DNA of 64,000 nucleotides from Sesamum alatum (lineage: Eukaryota > Streptophyta > Magnoliopsida > Lamiales > Pedaliaceae). The notes below the pieces were generated by a model. It searched no databases. It was given only the letters and a program-made list of their open reading frames with translations, and had not been told where the DNA came from. Of this stretch, positions 1 through 13,248 are shown in pieces. Numbering within the stretch: position 1 is the first letter of the stretch; each line of letters begins with the position of its first letter. The position numbers and the translations under genes are program-made. The DNA is taken from assembly GCA_034509735.1 (NCBI GenBank), contig JACGWO010000006.1:8199001-8263000 (forward strand), in the 5' to 3' direction.

Positions 1-352
1 ACTTTTTGATGATTAGATGGTTTTAACCTTAAGAACATAGACTCTGGTGCTGATAATGTATTTCATGGAATAACACAAAATAAGATGGTTTGAAACAGTA
101 GAAACTAGAATTGAGAGAATAAGAGAAAAGTTTCTATTTCATTTCTTCTGATTCCGTATAAATGAGAGGGCCTATCTATAGACTCATTTCTACAACTATA
201 TATAACTCAAAAAGCTTTTTGTTTTAATTCAAGGCAGATAAAGCACATGGAGAAAATGAAAGGTGAATCATAAAAGACTTGTAAGCTATGAGGAATATGA
301 AATAACTTTTTGACATAGACATCCAGAAATATTAATATCAAAACAACTTTAC

Positions 353-1322
353 CTTTTTCATCAAGCGAAAAAGATTGTTATAGCAACCAAAGAAAACATG
401 CAGTCCCATCTCAATGTGATTACCCTGTTTGTCTACAAAAGAACCCACTTTTCCACCAATGAAAGGCCTTGATTCATAAATATCTACCTGCAAATATCAA
501 AGAGATCCATGCCATCACTCTAATAGAACAAACAAGAAAATCCAAAATCCAGCATCCTTCTTAGGAAATAAAGGAGCTAGACTTTAAACTCATTATCTAA
601 ATCCATCTCACAAATGAAGAGCAAGGGGTATCAAACTGATTACGGTATTCTTTACTTGTTTTTATTGGGGTGCTAGGGGGGTAGGAGGTAGGTGGCATTC
701 GAATCTAAACCTCATGGCCTTGATCCAAAAGCTCAACTGCAGTTGACATGCCAGCAAGCCCAGCTCCAATAATAGCCACTTTGAGCTTGGGGCCTCGATA
801 ACGTTCAGGTTCTGGTGGAAATAAACCTTTTGCAGCTGCAAGGCGAAGCTCCATATTTATTGTGCGAAACAGAATTCTTTCCCAGACCCAAATGAAACAA
901 TAATAACAAAGAAAACAATAATAGCATAAAAAATGAGGAGTTGGTTTTTAAATTTAGAGATAAAAACTGAAACATGATGAAAGTTCATCCACTAAACTGG
1001 AAATTAACAAGTAGCAGATAGAGAATTGATTCAATCGCCCAAATTTACAACAAAAGCCAAAGCACCAAGGCAACTAAAAGGAAGGAAAAGAATCAAACAA
1101 ACAAAATTAAACCAACAAGTCCTGCCTCGTCGTCGTACACATAACTGGTTAGTGAATTGAAGAACTATTACCATTAACACTCATGTCAGAGACGTTTGAG
1201 TCCAAATCAGAACGAACTACGAGCATGCGATGCCTCTTTAACTGGGTAGCAGAAGGCTCGGCTCGGAAACGAGCCCGGTTACCATTGGCCGGCAGGCAGA
1301 GAGAAGCAGAAGCAGCAGCCAT
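353..1322 (-). CDS. ZDS: zeta-carotene 9,9'-desaturase, 5' part (exons 1-3), runs off the left edge
   Basis: Carotenoid biosynthesis enzyme of the plastid; it desaturates zeta-carotene through neurosporene to lycopene using FAD and plastoquinone. Three minus-strand exons are visible: 1172-1322, 711-835 and 353-487, joined at GT-AG borders in phases 1 and 0. Exon 1 encodes 50 residues from ATG at 1322: a Ser/Ala/Arg-rich plastid transit peptide ending [13 protein letters not shown]. Exon 2 has [19 protein letters not shown] followed by the dinucleotide-binding loop IGAGLAGMS and the acidic helix end of the Rossmann fold. Exon 3 continues with [17 protein letters not shown] and [19 protein letters not shown], typical of ZDS rather than phytoene desaturase. 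No frame break is seen. The catalytic body and C-terminus lie outside the window; 1-352 is intron. Identification rests on recognising the family sequence and is firm. Confidence 0.95.
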
Positions 1323-1640
1323 GCACTTGTTCTTTCTGCTTATGGGATTGTGGGTGTTGAAATAGGAAGCAAAAGAATCAAGAATTGCAACGAAGAGAAT
1401 GAAGGGAAGCGGGGGACTGGATTAGGCAAGTGGGATGGGTATCTAGAGAGAGGCAGATGCTGAAAGAGAAATTTGTCAGGACATCAAACCGAATTTTGAG
1501 CAGCTGTTGATAGTTAACGTGAGCACAAAAGTGGTGCTAAGGTTTGGTTGGTTGGGGGAGAGTGGTGGGGTAGGGGGCTTTTTGGCGTTCTGCACTCCCG
1601 ACTACAATTTACCCACCTATTGGCGTGACGGTTAGTACTC
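1323..1640 (-). promoter_or_regulatory. 5' leader and proximal promoter of ZDS (region only)
   Basis: Sequence immediately upstream of the ZDS start codon. It must contain the transcription start. I see no sharply defined TATA element and claim no individual sites. Confidence 0.4.
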
Positions 1641-2239
1641 AATTCGATGAAAAACATAAATGTTGGGTATTAATATTGATGATATGGAAATAGAGGGTAT
1701 CAGAGGTGAAATAAAGTTATATTTGGGTGTGTGTACATCCCTCCGGTATATTCTATTATTATTCCCCGAAAAGTGTAAGTGTTACAAAATGCAAAGGTTG
1801 GGGGTGCTTTGTAAAAAAAAACGGTTGGGGGGTAATGTGCAAAACGATCCCAAAGGTTGGGGGTGTCTGCTTTTAACTCAAAAAAAAAAAGGAAGTAGAT
1901 GCAGAAGCAGAAAAATCTAAAACAAGACTTAACAGTGTAAAACTTACATCAGATGCAGATGCAGGTGTGCCTGTAGGTTGTGTTGTTGCAGATGGTGCTG
2001 TTGTTGGCTGATTCTGCATTACAAAAAAGGTAAATATTTTAGGGGAAAAAACAGTACAAAAATAGTTTACTAGACAAAGAAATACTTACTGCAGTAACAT
2101 GGGTGCATGTGCTTCTTGGCAATATTTGTGCAGATGATCCTCCTACTTTTCTTTGCTTCTAAAGTATAAGAATGTGATGAGATTAATAAATAATAATTAG
2201 TTGTTCACAAAAAGTATGTTAAATAGTAATTTACCTTGG

Positions 2240-5200
2240 TTGTTCTTGTAGGTTGAGAGGCAGACTCATGCTCTTGGCTTGCTAGGGGGATTTGGGAACC
2301 TAGAACAGGTATTTCCTCATGCCCATTGCCCTACAAATGAGGACAAACAAGTCAGCATACAATTTAGGGGGAAAAACAAATTAATATGTAGTTATAATTT
2401 ACTTCATCTTGTAAAACTTGGACTTTGGATGTGGTGGATTCATGCAACTGCATTGTTGTGCCCTCTCTCCGAGCACTTGCTGCAAGTGTGTGTTAAATCC
2501 TTTCTTGTAGAAGTAGTTTGCACCTCACCCGGGCCCCTCTTCCTGAGCTTCTTTGGCCTTCCCCTTTTTGTTTTAACTTTTGGTGGTTTTAGGGGTTCAT
2601 AAGAGGTTTGGATATAGTCTTTTGCCCCAAGAACAACATGGATCATCTCCCCATAAACCCTCAAGTATGTTGTTTTTTTTGTAACAAACATCAACATACT
2701 CATCAATTGCAACTCTTTCGGTTGCTATTGTTGCACATGCATGGCAACAAAAGTAGCCATTTAACTGAAACATACCACAAGTGCATTTTTTTTTTTTTTT
2801 TTTGCAAGGTCCACCACATACTTGTCTAGGAAATGATCTACTTCATACTCATCCATCCCACACCACATTGTAAAACAATTCTTAGCCCCTAACTGTTGCT
2901 TTTTTTTTTTTTTTTTCAGAACATTAGGGCAGATTTTCCCCTCAAACTTCTCCATTCCTTCCCTTTTCTGTTGCGATCTAGTCATCAATTTAGTTCTAAT
3001 CCATTCAAACATTGTGATTATTGGCTTATCTCTAGCATCAAGTATGTAATTGTTGAAGCTTTTGCAAAGATTGTTCACCAATATATCACATTTACTATGC
3101 AAAAGGAAAAAAGCCCTACACCAATGTTCTGAATTGATTTTTTGCAGCCATTCAGATGCTGTCTCAACTTTAGGTTTAATTTTGGGGTTAATTTCTTTAA
3201 TTTTTTTCATGAACCTTTCAAAATCCCTTTTGTTTGTTGTTGATGCAGCTTTCCAGAAGAATTATTTTAGTTCATGGGATTTGAATTTTATTTTGAAATT
3301 CTTATACATATGCCTGAGGAAAAATTTATGTTCAGAATTAGACACGAGATCTTTTAAGGCCTCAATGAGGCCCTTTTGCCTATCAGGGATGAAAAACCAC
3401 ATTGGACTCCCCAACCCTCCTATATCATCTAATAATTCCCCCAGAAACCAAGCCCAACTTTCCCTATTTTCTATCTAAACCACAGTCATGGCAACATGAT
3501 CATTCCCATCCCTCCCTACAGCAACTAGCAACTGACCACCGTAAACAGTTTTAAGAAAGCAACCATCTAGGCCAATGATTGGCCTACAACCACTTTAAAA
3601 GCCAAAAAGAGTTGCATACATTTTATCAAAGATGGGTGGTTCTGAACCCTCAACTTTCTTAATGATCAGTTTGCTGCCAGGATTGAATTTCCTCACCGTC
3701 TGACAGTAATCCCACAATTTTTCATATTGAATAGAATTTTTCCCTCTAATTTTTTCAAGTGCCTCCCTTCTAGCCCTTTGAACTTTTTATTTACTCGCTT
3801 CAACCTTGCATTTTCTTAAAATGGATCATTTTAGCTGTTGAATTGGAATGTTCGGATGGTCTCTGATTGCAGATTCCATCCTTTTGGCCAGATATGAAGC
3901 TTTTGCAAGCTTGTTATCATATGTGCTAGCACAAGTGTGAGCCCCTTGTATGCATTTGATTTGGGATTCATCTTTAATTATTAGAGAGGCATGAATCCTC
4001 CAATTACAACCCTGAAATTTGCATTTTGCAGTCACCCTTGTTTTCTCATTTTTTATGTATTCAATATCAAACTCTTTCCTAATCCACCAATCTCTCAAAA
4101 CCTCCTTGAAATGTTTTGCATTATGAAATTTCATTCCAACAACCAATTCACATGTCTTTATGTTTGTGAATCTTCATTTTCAGAATTATGACTGTCAAGT
4201 TCATCACTTTCAACATCATCACCAAACCAATTGTCGTTTTCTTCATGAACTTCAGTCTGACATTCTAGTTTTTTTCATTTTCTTCTTCATTGCTCTCCTC
4301 AATTTGTGGATTAAATCTTTTTACTTGGATTCTCGTTCAAGAAGATATCATCATCATTGGAAACTTCAATGTCTCTAAAACAAGACTTGGAGTTTCACTA
4401 TCACTATCACCACTGGCCTAATTAGGTGGCAAATAGTCCTCATCAGAAGAACCATCAAATTATGATGAGGACTCATTTTCTACATAACAAATTTTTCTTT
4501 TGTCTTTACCTCACAGTGTCAGACTGAACATGTTCAGTCTCAAAATTTTCTTGATGAAAATGTTCAGACTCAGGATTTTCAGTCTGAACATTTTCATGTG
4601 ATTGATTAGCCTAAAAATGTTCAGACTAGTCATTTTCAGTCTTAACATTTTCATGTACTTGTGCTTCATTTTCATTTTGCTAACCCTTACTTCCTACACC
4701 ACCCTCCATCTCATTTTGTTGACCCTCACCAATGCCCCCCTGTTCCCCCTGCTCCTTACAATTCATCCTTTCCCCAACACCCTCAAACTCAAAACCCTGC
4801 TCTAAATCATCATCAAAGTTCACCCCCCCTCTAGCAAGTACTTAATTTCTTCATCATTCTAAGGTCCAACTATATTACCCTCTCTATCTACTGCCTAAAT
4901 GGGCTCTCCAATTCTTCTACATATATTTCAATAGGCAAGTCTATCCCCCTATATTTATTCTCCAGATCAATTATGCAGATGTCAGGGAATTCATTATTAA
5001 TGAGTCTTAGTCCTCTTTTTTATGGTCGGCCAGGAACTTTATCACCACATTTGTCATACATATTACCTAGTTCATAGAGTCCTAGGAAATCAATATCTAT
5101 CCCTCCAAATATCTTTCTTATGCCACCTACATATCTAGATTTATTGTAATCCAAAAACCTACCACCATACCAAAAGTGAACAGCATGCAATTCAGTACTC

Positions 5201-5290
5201 TGCACATGGAGGAAACAGAAAAAAAAAAAAAAAAAAAGAAAGAAAGTATTCATTACATTAATAGTAGAGGCAATAGTCATACACATTCAA
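2240..5290 (-). pseudogene. MuDR/Mutator-like transposase, decayed
   Basis: Pieces of a plant MULE transposase lie in order on the minus strand. Around 5020-5200 is the N-terminal domain with WYGGRF, YVGG and DIDFLGLYEL-like text. Next comes a long acidic, low-complexity stretch (4200-4900). At 3826-4146 is the MuDR DNA-binding domain with GMKFHNAKHFKEVLRDW and CKFQGCNWRIHAS. The degraded DDE region follows (about 3480-3820, several stops). At 2830-3210 is the C-terminal part with FNNYILDARDKPIITMFEW and IRTKLM. At 2440-2620 is a basic KRGRPKK segment and a CSKCSERGHN zinc knuckle. Poly-T runs near 2785 and 2905 and many stops and frameshifts interrupt it. Terminal inverted repeats could not be placed, so the element borders are not given. 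Confidence 0.75.
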
Positions 5291-6470
5291 AATATAGGGA
5301 CCACATGCATACTATCACCAATATTCACAAATAGGGACCACATGCATAAATTCCACTAAACAGCATACTATTAACAACATACGAATATAATATTCACAAA
5401 TAGGGACCACATTCATAAATCCCACTACAACATACTATTAACAACATACTATGAACAGAAATTGAATATAATGAACAGAGCAACAAGTATATAGTATATA
5501 ATACAAAGAACATTATAATACATAGAAATGGAATATTAACATAATACTATATTAAGGGAATTTTATATTAACAGACTACTATATTAAGGGAATTTATATT
5601 AACAACATACTATATTAACAGTATAGTTTAGAACATACCGTCATTGTCTTGCACAGTTCACCAACCAAATCACCACTTTTTTTTTTTTTTTTTTTGTCTT
5701 TATATCAGCTCTTCAATAAAATAACCAAAAATCATTTCTTGTTTCGAGATTTTATAATGTAAAAAATTGAAAAATACAATAAAGTACTACATCTGGAAAC
5801 TCACCTCACACATTTGTCAGTTTACCCCTGAGATACAGATCTGGAAACCCCAAGTTCAAACCCAAAAGAAACCCTACATACAAAAATTAGGGGTTTCAGA
5901 ATAATACAAAATAGGAGAAATCTAGATAGAACCTAAATCTTACCTTCATTACCAACAATACAACAAGATTTCTCGTCAGAAAAATCCTAGACATAAACAT
6001 ACAACACATTTTCAAACTGTCGAAGCACATAAACACCACAGAAAATAAAAAATAATAACAAAAATTACAGATCTTACCTTCGTAAACCTTTTCACTAAAT
6101 TCTATCGGTTTCTTTTACAAATTTAACGGTCAGATTGAGGGATTTTGAGCAAAGATTTGTTCGTTTTCTCTAGCCTGTCTAAGAACTAGGGTTTTCTTCG
6201 TTTTCTCTCTGAAAAAAGGTTCAAAGCGCAGACTTGGACTAAATTGGTCAACAACCCCTTCATATATATGGAGGGGCATTTTACTCACTGCCTCTCAAAA
6301 AGTAGGTTCAAGTTGACCAGGAGGCAGTGTGATTTTTTCTGTAGAACACAGGGGGTGTGACTGATCTTTAAATTATCACAGGATTTTTTTTTATATTCCA
6401 ATATAACAGGGGGCAAAATGAATTTAACCCTATATATAATTATATGAGTATATATGAATTGAATATGAAT
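5291..6470. mobile_element. probable 5' flank of the MULE, no gene seen
   Basis: Non-coding, AT-rich. From 5290 to 5640 it holds short imperfect repeats built on 'aatagggaccacatgcat' and 'catactattaacaacat'. The stretch from 5640 to 6250 looks like the leader of the minus-strand transposase. I could not match an inverted copy of the 6240-6450 sequence on the other side of the transposase. Confidence 0.3.
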
Positions 6471-7012
6471 CATAGAACTAAATTAAGTAAGATATCCATC
6501 CACCTACGATTTCTAAAATTATCTGTTAATTTATGTTAGTTAATAAGAACACTAGATCTTTATCATACAAAAGTTTGGTTGTAGACTTCAATAAGGAATA
6601 TATGGACCGTCGGTTTCTATAAATCAAGATCCAATGGGCTATTAAAAAGGTGCATAAATATTTTTTTTTTGTGTAAAAATACAAATTGCATTTTACGCGA
6701 GGGAGGCGAAAAATGAGGTTAAATGCATCTCTTTTAAAAGTATTAGGGGTTGCATTGATCTTCCTTTTTTCGGAGGTTTTGTTGCCATTAGCTGTTTTAC
6801 AAGGGGTTTCGGGGGTTACAATTTGCACAGACATATATCCGTTGAAAAAGAGGTTATAACAAATAACCTGGAGAAAATATGAATGACTAGAAAATCTCGC
6901 TTAATAAAAAAGGCCACAGAGCCTCTTCAACCTTTCAAAAAAGAGGAAACATATATATGCAACGTTAGTTATTTACTTGCATAAAAGTAATATCAAGAGA
7001 AAAAAGAAATAT

Positions 7013-7279
7013 GGTTTAATGCAATTTTCCTCCCTATGATATTGCAAATGAGCAAATAACCCTCCTATGAATAAAATAACAATTTACCTCCCTGTGTTCT
7101 TAAAAATGGATCAATTTACCTCTATGTCTAGGGAGGTAAATTGCTCCATTTTGAAAAACACAGGGAGGTAACTTGATTCATTTTAAAAAAATAAAGGGAG
7201 GTAAATTGATGCTTTATTTTTCATACGGGGGTAATTTGCACATTTGCAATATCACAGGGGGGTTGCGTGCATTTCTCCC
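7013..7279. mobile_element. MITE A, Mutator-type (foldback), 267 bp
   Basis: The ends are inverted copies: GG..AATGCA..., then GATATTGCAAATG near the left end and its complement CATTTGCAATATC near the right. The middle is also self-complementary around 'gggaggtaaattg', giving one long hairpin. It is flanked by direct repeats AAAAGAAATAT at 7002-7012 and 7280-7290. The 9-11 bp duplication fits the Mutator superfamily. No coding capacity. Confidence 0.75.
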
Positions 7280-7367
7280 AAAAGAAATATATAGGTAACA
7301 CTAGTTATGTACTTACATAAAAGTAATATCAAGAGAAAAAATGAACATATATAGATAATACTAGTTA

Positions 7368-7798
7368 GGGTAAATTACAGCCACCTCCCCTGAGGTGTGG
7401 CATAATTACAAACACCCTCGCGTTGTTTGAAAAATTACAAATACCCCCCTGAGGTTTGTAATATTTAACTAAATGCCTGAAATTGACTAGTTTGTCCTTA
7501 TACTTTTTATTAAAATTGTAGAAGAATCAACTGAGGCAAATTACATTATTGCTCATCTTTGTAAAAAAATTAAGAAACCTCTCCCTATGCATTGTAGCCC
7601 AAAAAATTTTAAGAATTAAATAAAAAAAATAATTCAGTGCATATGGGCATTTTGGTCAGTTCTCCCATAAAAATGAATGAAAATGGATATTTATTTGTTA
7701 GACTATTACAAACCTCATGGGGTATTTGTAATTTCTCAAACAACGAGTGGGTATTCGTAATTATGCCAAACCTCAGGGGAGGTAGCTGTAATTTACCC
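7368..7798. mobile_element. MITE B, Mutator-type, 431 bp
   Basis: Terminal inverted repeats of about 50 bp begin GGGTAAATTACAG and end CTGTAATTTACCC. Each repeat carries the CACCTCCCCTGAGG-type motif. A perfect 9-bp target duplication TACTAGTTA lies at 7359-7367 and 7799-7807, the length expected for Mutator-family insertion. No coding capacity. Confidence 0.88.
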
Positions 7799-8183
7799 TA
7801 CTAGTTATTTACTTCCGTTGCTTTCACCACATAATCATTCACCTTAAATCATTAATCAATCATACGCTCATCATAAGTTATTAGCAGCACACATCACAAA
7901 CTTACGTAAAAGCAATATCAGGATAAAGGGAACACATATAGATGACGCTAATTATTTACTTACAATGATTTAATTAGTAGGAGTTGTTCGGTCCTCGACT
8001 TTATCTCGTATCCTATAATAAGTCATAATCGGTATAATCAGTATATTGAAAATATCATGAATTCTAAATAAGGTATTAAATAGTATTCGTAAATTTATAC
8101 CAAATCTTTTAATATTTCATTTTCATCAAAAATCATACCTTCGTTCTGTTTTTTTCTAAATAACTAACATCCCAAGCTATCAA

Positions 8184-8184
8184 G

Positions 8185-8210
<26 letters not shown>
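8184..8210. repeat. (AT)n microsatellite
   Basis: Uninterrupted alternating A/T. Similar AT runs occur at 8672-8692, 14706-14734, 15213-15234 and 33058-33078. Confidence 0.9.
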
Positions 8211-8215
<5 letters not shown>

Positions 8216-9309
8216 GTAAATTAACTCATAAGACTTTATGCATTAAACCCCTTGTATTCTTATAGTTGTCATTCTTGAGAACCCCTAGGACAAAATTATC
8301 TCAGAAATCTTATATTTTCTTTTAATAAATATATATTTTTTAGATATAATTTTCTAATAGTTTTAGTAATAGACCGTCAATTCATCACTATTATGATAAT
8401 TAATAGGATACATGCACGTATAGCTAAGCATTTAACTGATAAGAAATCTTCAATTTTAAACAAATAATCTATCAAAACAAAATTAATCAACTAAGTAAGG
8501 TTTTTAAGGTCATATATTCAATTAATTGATTATAAATTGGTTAACTAAGTAACTAAACTACTTCCTAAGCATTATTAAAATTTTCAAGGAAAGGAAAAGA
8601 ACAAAAATGAACAGTACCTGATGTTCAGATGGCTAACTCTCTCCAAACATATGTAATTGTGATTGTCTATGCATATATATATATATATATATTATATATA
8701 TAAAGAAAACTCCTTCCACACTCACAAACGGTGGTTAATTACACAGCTGCATTATTTTTTGTGAGATCAAAAATACCCTTCAACCGATAATATAACCAAC
8801 TTATTTAACTTCCAAAGTTTTACTAATTGATAAATTAGTTTTTTTCTTTATTTTATTTTTTTAATGTGATGTAATGCTTTATATTTTGCTCTTATTTATA
8901 ATAATAATATATTTTAAAGCACAAAAGAATATTTATTATATGCACGCAGGGACAACGTTCCACAACGGCTAGTATATATATGTATATATATCTAATTATA
9001 GTAAATTGGATGTGTGCATCCTTGAATTTAAAATATGGGAGCCACGTTGCTCATTCCTTATCTATTCATATCATTGCTCCACCCCCCCCCCTCTCTCTCA
9101 ACTTTCGTCTTTTCCCGTTTTCTATTTTTTTTGCTAACTTTTAGAAAAATTATGAATTGATCACTAAATTTTAAACTTTATAAAATTTCAATCTGGATAT
9201 TCAAATTTCAGCCTATTTATTTATTTATTAATTTGAATATCTTTAATACTTACCACTTGACCCTAAAATTATGTATTAAATCTTAAGACGTTATAGATTA
9301 ACCATAAAC

Positions 9310-12258
9310 TTCAGCTAATTGAGGAAAGACTAATAACAGTTCTGCGATGTCATGTGACTGCAGATTCTAGACTTATTGAAAACAGGTTGAGGGATGAATT
9401 AGAGTCTTTGGTCTTCCAAGAGGATACAATCTAGAAACAAAGGAGTAAGGCATTGTGGTTAACTGAGGAACACATTCTTTTTCCATCATACGGCTATGAC
9501 GAAGCATAGGAGGAATTTAATTCAGCGCATCAAGAATTCGGAGGGGCAGTGGTTAGCTGAGGAATGGGATATCTAGGCTCATATTGTAACTTATTTTGAG
9601 GACATGTTCAAGTCTCGCAATTCGTCGGCCGATGATATCATTGACGATACAACTGGATTGAGGAATCGACTGACCGAGGAGATGTCCCAGGAGCTCTTTC
9701 GGACTTACACGGAAGAGGAAATCACCAACTCTCTTTTTTTAGATGGCTTAGTTGAAATCTTCGAGGCCAGATGCTATGCCACCTTTCTTCTACCACAAAT
9801 TTTGACACTGTTAAATATGGTGTCCTTAATTGTGGTTTACATATTCTCAACACCTACACACTATTGCCATAATTTAATCAAACAGATATTGCCCTTATCC
9901 CCAAGTGCTCTCAGCCCAAAACCCTCTCCGATTTCTGCCCCACCAGTTTGTGCAAAGTTAGCTATAAAATTTCCTCTAAGACTATTGCTAATCTAATAAA
10001 ACCTATGCTTGATCATAGTGTTTCTGCTAATTAATCAATGTTTATCCCTGGTCGTCTTATAACTGATAGTGTGCTTATCGTCTTTGAGATTGATCACTAC
10101 GTTAAACACAAAAGGAAAGGGCGCAAAAGTCACATGGCTCTAAAATTAGATGTTAGTAAAGCTTATGATAAAGTGGAGTGATCGTTTCATAGAGAGGTTC
10201 TTACTAGACTAGGTTTCCCCTTGAACTTTGTTAAGCTTATTATGATGTATGTTTGTTCTGTTTCATATTCATTTGTTCTTAGCGGATGTCAGTATGTTAG
10301 TTTTTCTCCACAAATGGGCCTTTGTCAACTTGTTATCCCCTTACTTATTCTTATTATGCATGGATACTATTGGTGGCCTTTTGTAGAGAGCTAATGAAGA
10401 GGGCAGGCTCAGAGGGATTGTTATTTGTAGGCAAGCTCCAAGGATTTCCCACCTCCTCTTTAAAGATGATACATTGATTTGTTGTCAGGCCTCAACGGAC
10501 TCCCTTGATATATATTCAACATATTTTGGCATATTATGGTCGTAGATTGGAATAGGAAATTAATCTCCATAAGTCCAGGATGGTCTTCAGCTCGAATACT
10601 CCTAGATACTTGCAACACCACATCTCAGCGCAACTCAGAGTAAGGAGAGTGGAGAAACATGTCAAATATGGATTCCATCAGCCATTGGACGATCCAAGAA
10701 GGAGGTTTTCATTTCTATTTGTGATTGGGTTTGGAAATGGATCCGGGGCTTGAGTGAGCGCCAATTGTCCCAGGTAGGTAAAGAAGTTTTTGATTAAATC
10801 AGTCCTTCAAGCAATTTCTACATATTCTATGTCATGCCTTTACCTACTTGTCTCTTTAATTGGTGAGGTTCAAAAGATGATAACTAACTTCTTTTAGCAC
10901 TCGACAAATTTGAACAAAATGCATTGACTTGCATGGAGAAAGCTCTGTACTCGGAAATGGAGGGGGATCTTGGCTTTTGCAACCTTCAAGCTTTCTATAG
11001 CACATTGCTAGCCAAGCAAACGTGGCGCTTGCTCACAGTTCCTAACTACCTTTTTCAGCTGTGTGTTAAGGCCAAGTACTTCCCTCGTGGCACCATTCTC
11101 TCGGCGAAGATTGGGTATAACCCGTCCGCAACCTGGCGTAGTCTCCTTTTCTTGGTTGAGGTCTTCAAGCAGGTGTTTGATGGTGGGTTGGCAACGATCC
11201 ATCAATTCGGATCTGGAAGGATCCCTGGAAGCCATTTCCCTCTACTTTTCGCATTTCCTCTCCGCATCACACCTTGGACCCTAATGCCACGATAAATTCA
11301 TTGCTTGATCAAGATACTAGTGACTGGAATTCTGAACTCATACAATCTCTGTTCTGGCTAATTGAGAGTGCTCTTATACTCTCAATTCCGTTTAGCAGTC
11401 ACACGAACCCTAATATTTTAGTCTGGCATCACACACGGAGGGGCTCCTCCTTGGTCCGTAGTGTATACCATGTTGCTTGTTCTATGTTGGATGCTTCTCA
11501 TGGCAGCTCCTTATCTAGTAATTCGGGTATGAGTTGAAACTTCTTATGGGCAAGCTGTAGTCCTGAATAAGGTGAAAATGTTTGCTTGGCGAGCATGTCA
11601 AAATGCTCTCCGGACCTCTTCTAATCCCAGCCCTTGTCTTCGAGGACTCACTTTTGGTTGCCTACTTTGTCACTCTTAGTCAGAGGATATGTTTCATGCC
11701 CCTACCCACTGCACCTTTGCTCGCCCAAGTGTGGGGCTCTCGCCCCTCCCACGGTGACCTGTGTCTACCCCTTGTGTAGATAGTGAAAGTTGGGTTTGTT
11801 GCACTCAAAAGATTTTATCTCTGCTCGATTTTGGTTTTTTCTTAATTATTTGTTGGTCCCTTTGAATAATCACAGCAAACTACAGACGGGAGGTGTTGGC
11901 TCGACAATGGACCAGGTTGCTAGTGCAATATTTTGTTCAGGTCTTGTTGTCCACATCGCTGCCTACACAATCTAGATGGATCTCACGGCAACTGTGTTTG
12001 ATGGATTGCTCTCAGATTATCCATAAACTTAATTCGCGGAACCTGATCAGAAGCTAGCCCTCTCATACAAGATATCAAATCCAACTCTCGTTTCTTTCGT
12101 TCTTGTGTTTTTTCTTTTGTTTGTAGGATTGGGAACACTATTGCTAATGAACTTGCCAAAAACGTTTCATTGGCGTCTAAGGGTTTGGTCGATCTACCCC
12201 CTCATGTTTCGACGAATTCCATAATTGAATAAATACTGCATTTTTCTCTTAAAAAAAA
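9310..12258 (+). pseudogene. LINE (L1-type non-LTR retrotransposon), ORF2 remnant
   Basis: Plus-strand remnant of a plant L1-type ORF2 with many stops and shifts. Around 9400-9620 is the pre-RT text KQRSKALWL, NLIQRIKNSEGQWL and YFEDMFKSRNS. Around 9890-10180 the reverse-transcriptase core reads SDFCPTSLCKVSYKI, FIPGRLITDSVLIVFEI and MALKLDVSKAYDKVE. Near 10441-10480 is SHLLFKDDTLICC, where the catalytic YADD/FADD has become FKDD. RNase H-end text GNTIANELAKNVSLASKGL lies near 12130-12190. The element ends in an A-run at 12251-12258 after a stop near 12230. ORF1 and the 5' end are missing or unrecognisable, so it is probably 5'-truncated. Confidence 0.8.
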
Positions 12259-12444
12259 CTTAGTAGAAAATAACAAAATATATAATGAAATATTATTATC
12301 AAATATAACAATTAATTGCAAAAAACTAAAAGCAAATGGTTCAAATAAAGACAATATATTGATAGAAATTTATTTAATTTTCTTTAATTTATTTATTTTG
12401 AGAAATTCTGTTTAATATATTTATTATGAAAGGATAAAATAACC

Positions 12445-12449
12445 ATTAT
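12445..12449. repeat. target-site duplication ATTAT, left copy
   Basis: Five bases immediately before the left LTR; the same five follow the right LTR at 16990-16994. Confidence 0.85.
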
Positions 12450-12759
12450 TGATAGGGAATAAATCAGGAGTTTGCAATCTAAACACACTTCACATATTGC
12501 AAACTAGAAAAGTCTTTTTCTTTCAATTGCCAAAAAGTCCCCTTTACAATGATACAAATGGGGTATTTATACTATTTTAGGTAATTAATACTGGGGGTGT
12601 AAACTCGTTTTTACCCCTCACCAACCGCTAACATGTGGGCGTAGTTGACTAACTAGGGATAATCTAGTAATTATAAAATAACTAAAAAATATGAGGTCTT
12701 GATCTCTTGATACTTTCAAAAATAACATCTTTGTCCCTGGTCAAATTCTTTCTCCATCA
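12450..12759 (-). repeat. LTR (3' LTR in element orientation)
   Basis: 310 bp, TG...CA ends, direct partner at 16679-16989. The unbroken stretch from 'gatacaaatggggtatttat' to 'aactcgtttttacccctcac' is almost identical in both copies. Confidence 0.88.
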
Positions 12760-13248
12760 GTGGCCCCCCAACTCCTAAATATTTAGGAAAATATTTAGGA
12801 TTTGAATCAAATGCATATACTATGTCAATTGAAGGATTGGCTCCTTCAGTCCCTTGCTAGGCCTTCGCTTGTCCTTATTTTTTGAAGCTTCACTGATGAT
12901 TTGTCCTCGTCTAAACAACTTTCACTTCTTTGATTGAATATTCTGCGATAATCACTTTTTATATTCTTCCACAAAATATTATCATCAATGATAAAGCATA
13001 AATAATAAAAACCAATTAAACTAAAAACTTAGAATCGAAATGTTCAATTTGATTGCATAGCTGAAAATGATAATGTAAATAAGTGCTTGTGCAAGCATTA
13101 ATGTCAAACAACTCAATGTAATATGCCTTTAGTCATGAAATGAAATTCTTATCCCTTTTTTTTTTTTAAATAAATTGTATATGCATATCTGTTTGGTGGA
13201 GGCTTTGCTTGAGCTTTGAAAAATGAAGTACGTAAAGGAAGCCAATTT

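Larger units (their letters stand above)
6952..7970. repeat. short tandem repeat (about 60 bp unit) interrupted by two MITEs
   Basis: Near-copies of 'gttatttacttacataaaag' followed by 'taatatcaagagaaaa' occur at about 6966-7005, 7305-7341 and, more diverged, 7898-7965. If the two insertions at 7013-7279 and 7368-7798 are taken out, the copies fall next to each other as a small tandem array. Confidence 0.6.

Noticed and set aside
2608..3478. plus-strand open frames between 2.6 and 3.5 kb
   Set aside because: They are the complement of the minus-strand MULE transposase remnant.
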